9,242 nucleotides of DNA from Actinomycetota bacterium (lineage in GTDB: Bacteria > Actinomycetota > Thermoleophilia > Gaiellales > Gaiellaceae): assembly GCA_013694685.1 (NCBI GenBank), contig JACDBY010000324.1:1-9242 (forward strand), in the 5' to 3' direction. The position numbers and the translations under genes are program-made. How positions within the stretch are numbered: position 1 is the stretch's first letter; the number at the start of each line of letters is the position of its first letter. Positions 1-4,278 of this stretch are shown here, in pieces. The notes beneath the pieces were generated by a model, which was not told where the DNA came from, searched no databases, and was given only the letters and a program-made list of their open reading frames with translations.

Positions 1-1
1 C

Positions 2-1144
2 TCATCCACCGACCGCCACGGCGTGGAGTGGCAAGCCTTCGATTCGTGCGAGCGGCCCGACGACGCGTGCCGCGGCTCGCGCCCCATCCGGCGTCGCGGT
101 GACGACCTGGAGCGGCTTCAGGAACGCCTCGAGCCCGAGCCCGCCCGTCGAGCGCGCGAGCCCACCGGTCGGCAGCACATGCGTCGCGCCCGCGGCATAG
201 TCCCCGACGACCGACGAGCAGCCGATGAACACCGAGCCGGCGTTGCGCACACGCGAGAGCAGCTCCTCCGGCGCGGCGACGTGGAGCTCGAGGTGCTCCG
301 GCGCGTAGGCCTCCGAGCGCGCGAGCGCCTCGTCGAGCGTCGCAACCCGCTCGACCCGAACGTTGCGATGCCTCGAGACGCGCTGCTCGACCTCGTCGGC
401 GAGCGCGTCGTCGACAGAGAGCAGGAGCGCCTCGCTGTCCTCTCCATGCTCGGCCTGCGCCAGGAGATCGCCGGCGACGAGCGATGCGCTGGCCGTCCCG
501 TCCGCGATCACGACGACCTCGCTCGGGCCGGCGGGGAGATCGATCCTGACGGCGCTCGAGACGAGCAGCTTGGCGGCGGTGACGTACGCGTTCCCCGGTC
601 CGACGATGGCGTCGACGCGGTCGATCGTCTTCGTCCCGTACGCGAGCGCCGAGACAGCCTGTGCGCCGCCGACCGCGTAGACCTCGTCGATCCCGAGCTC
701 GCGTGCGGCGACGAGGGTCGCGTCGACCGGGTTTGGCGTCACGACAGCGAGTCGCTCGACGCCTGCGACGCGCGCCGGCACCCCCGTCATCACGAGCGAC
801 GACGGGAGCGGCGCCCGGCCACCCGGCACGCAGAGACCGACCGATCCGAGTGGGAGCCAGCGCCGCTCCGAGACGATGCCCTCCGCAGCCTCGACCCACG
901 TGTCGCGAGGACGCTGAGCCTCGCTGAACGCCCGCACGGCGTCGATCATCCGGCGGAGGGCGCCGAGCACGTCGTCGGGAACACGCGCACCCGCGATGCG
1001 CTCGGGGTCGACGCGGAGACCGTCCGGCCGCGGGCCGTCGAGCTTCTCCGTCCACTCGAGGAGCCCCGCATCGCCGCGCAGTCGGACGTCCGCGACGATC
1101 GGCGTCACGACCGCGAGCGCCTCGTCGTTCACCGCGGCTCTCAC
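2..1144 (-). CDS. hisD: Histidinol dehydrogenase, compact form
   Basis: HisD catalyses the last two steps of histidine synthesis in the cytoplasm: L-histidinol to histidinal to histidine, using two NAD+ and a zinc ion. From the chosen GTG the protein has 380 residues. Family residues are visible: the GGAQAVSALAYGT segment (159-171), the GPGNAYVTAAK segment (182-192), zinc ligands Q230 and H233 in QAEHG, D315 in GDYAAG and H374 near the C-terminus, and the catalytic pair E283-H284 in APEHL. The GTG overlaps the hisG stop by 4 bases (GTGA), which fixes the start and suggests translational coupling. The stop lies at the window edge. The protein is shorter than the usual 425-435 residues: about 20 residues are missing at the N-terminus and about 13 before APEHL. 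All active-site residues remain, so it is probably functional. The reading frame stays open upstream into hisG, but that stretch does not look like HisD. Confidence 0.95.
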   Translation of the reverse strand: MRAAVNDEALAVVTPIVADVRLRGDAGLLEWTEKLDGPRPDGLRVDPERIAGARVPDDVLGALRRMIDAVRAFSEAQRPRDTWVEAAEGIVSERRWLPLGSVGLCVPGGRAPLPSSLVMTGVPARVAGVERLAVVTPNPVDATLVAARELGIDEVYAVGGAQAVSALAYGTKTIDRVDAIVGPGNAYVTAAKLLVSSAVRIDLPAGPSEVVVIADGTASASLVAGDLLAQAEHGEDSEALLLSVDDALADEVEQRVSRHRNVRVERVATLDEALARSEAYAPEHLELHVAAPEELLSRVRNAGSVFIGCSSVVGDYAAGATHVLPTGGLARSTGGLGLEAFLKPLQVVTATPDGARAAARVVGPLARIEGLPLHAVAVGG

Positions 1145-2019
1145 GGCACGAGCCTCTCGACCGGGAGGACGAGGATCGAGGTTGCGCCGGCGCCCTTTAG
1201 CGCGGGGAGCAGCGTCCAGATGTCGTCGGCGTCGACCGCGGCGTGCACCGCGATCGCGCCCTCGTCGGCGAGCTGGAGCACCGACGGCGCGTCCATCCCG
1301 GGAAGGAGAGCGCGAATCGCGTCGAGCTCGTCGACGTGAGCGTTCAGCATCACGTAGCGCCGGCGACGTGCTGCGACGACGCCCGAGAGCATCAGCTCCA
1401 AACGCGCGACGAGTGCAGCTCGGCCGGCGACGGCGGCGCGTCCAGCGACGAGCACCGCCTGGGATGAGAAGAGCGTGCCGATGGGCCTGAGGCCGTTCGC
1501 GCTCATAGTGGAGCCGGTCGAGACGAGGTCCACGATCGCGTCGGCCAGTCCGAGTCGGGGCGCCGCCTCGACGGAGCCGGAGACGGGGACGAGCGCGCAT
1601 TCGATTCCGCGCTCGTCGAGCAGGCGCCGCGTCGAGACGGGGTACGCCGTCGCGACACGAAGACCCGCCAGATCGCGGATCTCCCGCCAGGGCGCGTCCT
1701 CGGGCACGGCGGCTGCCAGCGTGCAGTGTGCGAACCCGAGCTCGGCGAGGGTCACGACGTCAGCCTCTGCCTCCGCGACGAGGTTCGCGCCGGTGATCCC
1801 GAGGTCGACGACGCCGTCCTGCGCGTATTCGGGGATGTCGCTCGGACGCACGAGGAGCAGGTCGACTGGGGCGTTCGCACAGGGGACGACGAGCGACCGC
1901 TCGGTGAGCTCGAAGGCGAGGCCGGCGTCGGCGCAGAGCCGGACGGCGGGCTCGGCCATGCGTCCTTTCGCAGGGACTGCGAGCTTGAGCCGCCCCTCGT
2001 CTATCACCGTCGCGCTCAC
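1141..2019 (-). CDS. hisG: ATP phosphoribosyltransferase, long form
   Basis: HisG catalyses the committed step of histidine synthesis, joining ATP and PRPP to give phosphoribosyl-ATP. The 292-residue product begins with the typical LKLAVPAKGR segment (11-20). It carries VDLGITGAN (71-79) and the PRPP-binding loop DLVSTGST (164-171) followed by MSANGL. Residues from about 218 to the end, starting YVMLN and ending SILVLPVERLVP, form the C-terminal ACT-like domain of the long form, which in known enzymes is the histidine feedback site and works without HisZ. The GTG start overlaps the stop of the upstream regulator by 4 bases (GTGA). A longer frame to 2085 exists, but its extra residues do not resemble HisG. 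A second GTG four codons downstream is a weaker alternative. No strong Shine-Dalgarno sequence is seen, which fits reinitiation from the upstream gene. Confidence 0.95.
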   Translation of the reverse strand: MSATVIDEGRLKLAVPAKGRMAEPAVRLCADAGLAFELTERSLVVPCANAPVDLLLVRPSDIPEYAQDGVVDLGITGANLVAEAEADVVTLAELGFAHCTLAAAVPEDAPWREIRDLAGLRVATAYPVSTRRLLDERGIECALVPVSGSVEAAPRLGLADAIVDLVSTGSTMSANGLRPIGTLFSSQAVLVAGRAAVAGRAALVARLELMLSGVVAARRRRYVMLNAHVDELDAIRALLPGMDAPSVLQLADEGAIAVHAAVDADDIWTLLPALKGAGATSILVLPVERLVP

Positions 2020-2348
2020 CTGCGACCGCGCCGATTGAGACGATCGAGGACGAGCCGGTAGCCGCCCGAGCCGTGACGGAGCCATTGCGCCACCCGGGTC
2101 ACCGTCGCGGTCGAGGTCGGCACTCGCTCAGCGATCTCGAGATACGGCATCCCCCGCTCGAGGAGGGCAGCCGTCTGCCAGCGATGCGCGAGCGCCTCGA
2201 GCTCGGGCAGCGTGCAGAGGTCGCGGAGAAACCGCCGCGCCTCGTCACGAGTCCTCAGGACGACGAAAGCGTCCGCGAGAGCGTCGAGTCCGACGATCGC
2301 CTCGACCGATCGCCGTTCGGAGCTCGATTCCACACGTGCGCGAGCCAT
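2016..2348 (-). CDS. TrpR-family transcriptional regulator, YerC/HisR-like
   Basis: This 110-residue cytoplasmic DNA-binding protein matches the YerC/YecD branch of the Trp repressor superfamily. The signature runs from FLRDLCTLPELEALAHRWQ (40-58) through the helix-turn-helix PYLEIAERVPTSTATVTRV (68-86) to WLRHGSGGYRLVLDR (89-103). In Firmicutes, family members have been proposed by comparative genomics as histidine-responsive repressors (HisR). Here the gene heads an operon and overlaps hisG by 4 bases, so control of histidine synthesis is a reasonable inference. I chose the ATG at 2348: it gives a length typical of YerC (about 100 residues) and has a -10-like TAACAT seven bases upstream. 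A GTG at 2381 would add 11 residues that are unlike the family and would overlap the hisA start. The effector and operator have not been shown; histidine is the best guess. Confidence 0.88.
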   Translation of the reverse strand: MARARVESSSERRSVEAIVGLDALADAFVVLRTRDEARRFLRDLCTLPELEALAHRWQTAALLERGMPYLEIAERVPTSTATVTRVAQWLRHGSGGYRLVLDRLNRRGRR

Positions 2349-2356
2349 TCCATCTA

Positions 2357-2380
2357 TGTTAGCATGATAGCGTGTTAGCA
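2357..2380. promoter_or_regulatory. Candidate operator: three tandem near-palindromic octamers
   Basis: Three adjacent octamers read TGTTAGCA (2357-2364), TGATAGCG (2365-2372) and TGTTAGCA (2373-2380). The outer two are identical. The form TGYTARCA is self-complementary, so each octamer is close to a dyad. The array covers both -10-like hexamers and the hisA GTG. Trp repressor is known to bind tandemly as dimers at sites about 8 bp apart, and the adjacent regulator belongs to that superfamily. I infer that this is its binding site, used for autorepression and for hisA. The sequence shows the repeat; the binding is inferred. Confidence 0.6.
2360..2365 (+). promoter_or_regulatory. -10 element of hisA, probably leaderless
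   Basis: TAGCAT fits the actinobacterial TANNNT -10 pattern and ends 6 bases before the hisA GTG at 2372, so transcription would start at the G of the start codon. An in-frame TAG at 2360-2362 rules out any earlier start. No good -35 hexamer is visible; the expected position (about 2337-2342) reads TGCGCG. The element shares two bases with the -10 of the divergent operon. Confidence 0.5.
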
Positions 2381-3097
2381 CACAAGTTCGACGTCATACC
2401 TGCGATAGACGTCCTCGAAGGTCGCGCCGTGCGCCTCTGCCAGGGTCGACGCGAGGTGATCACGTTCGAGGGTGGCGAGCCCGTCGCCCTCGCACGCCGA
2501 TATGCAGACGACGGGGCGCGCCGACTGCACGTGGTCGACCTCGACGGAGCCTTCTCGGGTGCGCCGACCGTTGGTCTGATCGCGCGGCTCGTGGCGGCGG
2601 ACGGGCCGCCGGTACAGGTCGGTGGAGGGTACCGAACCCTCGACTCGATCTCGAACGCCCTCGAGGCCGGTGCCGAGCGGGTCATGATCGGCACGGCCGC
2701 GCTCGAGCCCGGGTTCCTCGACGACGCCGTCGACCGCTTCGGCGCCGGGATCGTCGTCGCGATCGACGTCCACGAGGGGGGCGTCGTCGCGCGGAACGGG
2801 TGGACGAAGAGGACGGAGGTGACCGCGTCGGACCTCGCCTCGCGGTGCGTCGCGCGCGGTGTCCATCGGGCGCTCGTGACGAGCACGACGCGCGATGGCT
2901 CACTTGCAGGGCCGGATCTCGCCCTCCTCGAGCGGATCGTCGCCACCGGAATACCTGTGCTCGCCGCCGGCGGGATCTCGTCGCTCGACGATCTCGCGGC
3001 CGTCCGTGAGATCGGCTGTGAAGGAGCGATCGCCGGAAGCGCACTACTCGCCGGGCGGTTCACCCTGCCCGAAGCGCTCGCGTCGCTCCGCGACTGA
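2372..3097 (+). CDS. hisA: ProFAR isomerase (HisA)
   Basis: This (beta/alpha)8-barrel enzyme catalyses the Amadori rearrangement of ProFAR to PRFAR in histidine synthesis. At 241 residues it has normal family length. Catalytic aspartates are D13 in VIPAIDV and D132 in VVAIDV. Other marks are VVDLDGAFSG (54-63), VQVGGGYR (81-88), IGTAAL (106-111), the TSTTRDGSLAGP segment (170-181) and phosphate-binding AAGGIS (198-203) and AGSALL (221-226). GTG at 2372 is the only possible start before the HisA homology, because an in-frame stop lies 12 bases upstream. The gene diverges from the regulator-hisG-hisD operon with 23 bases between start codons and has no partner such as hisF beside it. In some actinobacteria the homologue PriA also does the TrpF reaction; I cannot decide that here, and HisA is the simpler call. 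Confidence 0.93.
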   Translation: MLAHKFDVIPAIDVLEGRAVRLCQGRREVITFEGGEPVALARRYADDGARRLHVVDLDGAFSGAPTVGLIARLVAADGPPVQVGGGYRTLDSISNALEAGAERVMIGTAALEPGFLDDAVDRFGAGIVVAIDVHEGGVVARNGWTKRTEVTASDLASRCVARGVHRALVTSTTRDGSLAGPDLALLERIVATGIPVLAAGGISSLDDLAAVREIGCEGAIAGSALLAGRFTLPEALASLRD

Positions 3098-3122
3098 GCG
3101 ACGCGGATACCGGGCGCGTCGC
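3098..3122 (+). terminator. Stem-loop directly after hisA
   Basis: GCGACGCG (3098-3105) pairs perfectly with CGCGTCGC (3115-3122) across a 9-base loop and begins at the first base after the hisA stop. No T tract follows, so it is not a classic intrinsic terminator. U-less hairpin terminators have been proposed in actinobacteria. It may end the hisA transcript or protect its 3' end. Confidence 0.5.
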
Positions 3123-3319
3123 GGCACGTCGAAGAACGCCCGCACCGCACCGCCGCCCGGAGCGAGCCAGCGCTCGGCGAGCGCCTTCGCACGGTCGGGC
3201 TCGCGCGGTCACCGGGCCGTATGCCCAGCTGCGCGACGACGACACGAGCCTTTCCGTCACGTCGCATGTTCGCTCGTCGGCTTTGCTCGCGTGTGTGGTG
3301 GGTGTCTGCCAGGCCACAC

Positions 3320-3340
3320 GAGTCGGAGTCGGAGTCGGAG
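3320..3340. repeat. Short tandem repeat, GAGTCG x3.5
   Basis: Three exact copies of GAGTCG (3320-3337) are followed by a partial GAG. It lies in non-coding DNA between hisA and the next gene. It may be a slippage-prone simple repeat; no function is evident. Confidence 0.7.
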
Positions 3341-3395
3341 ATCGGAAGTCGCGACGGCGCGGAGGTCACTCGTCGGACGCTTTCGTGCGCCAGGC

Positions 3396-3427
3396 GTGCC
3401 GTCACAGTGTCGGCACAGTCACGGCAC
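3396..3427. repeat. 32-bp imperfect inverted repeat
   Basis: The outer arms GTGCCGT (3396-3402) and ACGGCAC (3421-3427) are perfectly complementary. Across the whole 32 bp, 13 of 16 base pairs match, plus one T-G wobble in plus-strand RNA, and there is no loop. The unbroken symmetry suggests a binding site for a dimeric regulator; as RNA it would fold into one hairpin. It starts 240 bases upstream of the ATG at 3636. Confidence 0.65.
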
Positions 3428-3447
3428 ACGCACGTCACACATATGCC

Positions 3448-3462
3448 GATAGCGTGGCAGCA
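3448..3462. promoter_or_regulatory. Partial copy of the his octamer operator
   Basis: This 15-base stretch agrees with 2366-2380 at 13 positions: GATAGCGTG is identical, two bases differ, and AGCA is identical. It corresponds to the second and third octamers of the his control region. It lies 174 bases before the ATG at 3636. A second binding site for the TrpR-family regulator is possible; chance similarity is not excluded. Confidence 0.3.
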
Positions 3463-3482
3463 GGGACACGGGAGTGCCCCTG
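3461..3482. other. Hairpin, 9-bp stem
   Basis: CAGGGACAC (3461-3469) and GTGCCCCTG (3474-3482) pair around the loop GGGA with one A-C mismatch. In minus-strand RNA that mismatch becomes a G-U pair, so the fold is slightly better on the minus strand. No T tract follows on either side. Confidence 0.45.
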
Positions 3483-3623
3483 GGGGAGGTTGGGGGACGT
3501 TCATGGAAGTCGGGGCGAATTTCACCTCCCGCTCGTGCGTGACAGAGGGAGCAGGCGTCTCCCGGGTCCGTTCACGTCTGCTCAAGGCGGTGGAGGCTGC
3601 GACGCAGGGCGGCCGTGGGCGCT

Positions 3624-3629
3624 TACCCT
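3624..3629 (+). promoter_or_regulatory. -10 element of the 3636 gene, probably leaderless
   Basis: TACCCT fits TANNNT and ends 6 bases before the ATG at 3636, the same geometry as the hisA -10. No Shine-Dalgarno sequence lies between them. No clear -35 hexamer is visible. Confidence 0.45.
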
Positions 3630-3635
3630 CGACGG

Positions 3636-4256
3636 ATGAGCATCCGCTTCTGCGACGACCGCGGCCCGCACGGTTTCTCGTGGGTCGTCGACGAGCCCGC
3701 GACGCGAACGTCGCACGCACTTGCCGCCGACGGGAGAGTCTGGCTCGTCGACCCCGTACGGCACGAGCCTGCGCTCGAGCGGGCACATGGGCTCGGTCAA
3801 CCGGTCGCGGTGCTCCAGTTGCTCGACCGCCACAACCGCGACTGCGCCGCCGTCGCCGAGGAGCTCGGGGTGCCTCATCTCGTGACGCCCGACGCACTCC
3901 CCGGCACCCCGTTCGAGACGCGCACTCTCCGCGACGCGGCTCGCTGGCGGGAGACGGCGCTCTGGTGGGGGGCCGAGCGGACGCTGGTCGTCGCCGAGGC
4001 TCTCGGCACGAACCGGTTCTTCCGCAGCGGGCGCGACGCGATCGGCGTCCACCTGCTCCTCCGGCTCCGGCCGCCGCGCGAAGCGCTCGAGGGGTTCGAG
4101 CCTGAGCATCTGCTCGTCGGGCACGGCGAGGGCCTGCACGGCGCCGATACCCCCGACGCCATGCGCACCGCGCTCGCCCACTCCAGAACCGGCCTTGCGA
4201 GGATCGTCGCCCGTATCCCAGCGCTCGTGCTGGACGCCCGGCGCCGCCGCCGCTGA
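3636..4256 (+). CDS. Unassigned protein, possible degenerate metallo-beta-lactamase fold
   Basis: I do not recognise a named family in this 206-residue soluble protein with no signal peptide or membrane segment. Its order of motifs resembles the MBL fold: GRVWLVDPV (33-41) where MBL proteins have an early strand ending in LID, VAVLQLLDRHNRDC (57-70) where HxHxDH is expected, GAERTLVVAEALG (112-124) where a GD-type metal ligand is expected, and EHLLVGHGEGLHG (157-169) like the late GHG. The metal motif reads RHNRDC, so the three histidines are replaced and only the aspartate stays; a metal-dependent hydrolase activity is unlikely. The tail is arginine-rich (RRRRR at 202-206). The ATG at 3636 is preferred over a GTG at 3615 because of the -10 spacing. 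Codon use looks like the neighbours. The gene is convergent with fbiC and gives no clear pathway hint. Confidence 0.75.
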   Translation: MSIRFCDDRGPHGFSWVVDEPATRTSHALAADGRVWLVDPVRHEPALERAHGLGQPVAVLQLLDRHNRDCAAVAEELGVPHLVTPDALPGTPFETRTLRDAARWRETALWWGAERTLVVAEALGTNRFFRSGRDAIGVHLLLRLRPPREALEGFEPEHLLVGHGEGLHGADTPDAMRTALAHSRTGLARIVARIPALVLDARRRRR

Positions 4257-4270
4257 GCAAACACGGCGCC
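4240..4270. terminator. Possible shared hairpin between convergent genes
   Basis: GGCGCCG (4240-4246) and CGGCGCC (4264-4270) are complementary around a 17-base loop. The hairpin spans the stop of the 3636 gene and most of the 22-base gap before the fbiC stop. It would fold on either strand and could act on both convergent transcripts. The loop is long and no T tract is present, so this is tentative. Confidence 0.3.
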
Positions 4271-4278
4271 GCTGCGCG

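Larger units (their letters stand above)
2356..2385 (-). promoter_or_regulatory. Promoter of the regulator-hisG-hisD operon, probably leaderless
   Basis: On the minus strand a -10-like TAACAT lies at 2361-2356 and a partial -35-like TTGTGT at 2385-2380, with an 18-bp spacer. The ATG of the regulator starts only 7 bases after the -10, so the transcript would begin at or one base before the start codon. There is no room for a Shine-Dalgarno sequence. Leaderless genes are common in actinobacteria. Confidence 0.5.
3123..3623. other. Intergenic region without a convincing gene
   Basis: About 500 bases lie between the hisA hairpin and the -10 of the next gene. Open frames on both strands give arginine- and serine-rich translations with no recognisable motif and no supported start, so I call none. 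No tRNA-like T-loop or known riboswitch core was seen. The stretch looks less GC-rich than the genes around it and has a run rich in CAC and GTG at about 3396-3440. It holds a short tandem repeat, a long dyad, a his-operator-like sequence and a hairpin, listed separately. A small structured RNA is possible but not shown. Confidence 0.6.

Noticed and set aside
1145..1600. Upstream extension of the hisD frame inside hisG
   Set aside because: The extra residues are arginine-rich and unlike HisD; the GTGA overlap with the hisG stop gives a better start.
3044..3210. Minus-strand frame with coding-like codon use (ALAERWLAPGGG), possible gene remnant
   Set aside because: It has no start codon, a stop directly upstream, and overlaps the hisA 3' end in antisense; no homology recognised.
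3339..3348. AGATCGGAAG, identical to the first 10 bases of a common sequencing adapter
   Set aside because: The match stops after 10 bases (TCG follows, not AGC), and it continues from the GAGTCG repeat, so it is most likely chance and not an assembly artefact.
3404..3504. Cysteine-rich minus-strand frame (CPCC then CVTCVCRDC) resembling a zinc ribbon, with an ATG at 3504
   Set aside because: The cysteines come from TGT/TGC triplets in CAC- and GTG-rich DNA that includes the dyad and hairpin; there is no ribosome site and no sensible C-terminal continuation.
3123..3623. tRNA, CRISPR array or known riboswitch in the gap
   Set aside because: No T-loop GTTCRANNC with an acceptor stem, no regularly spaced repeats of CRISPR size and no known riboswitch core were found by eye.
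2359..4260. Open minus-strand frame of 633 codons across hisA, the gap and the 3636 gene
   Set aside because: It is antisense to two supported genes, its translation is arginine-rich with no family motif, and long antisense frames are common in high-GC DNA.
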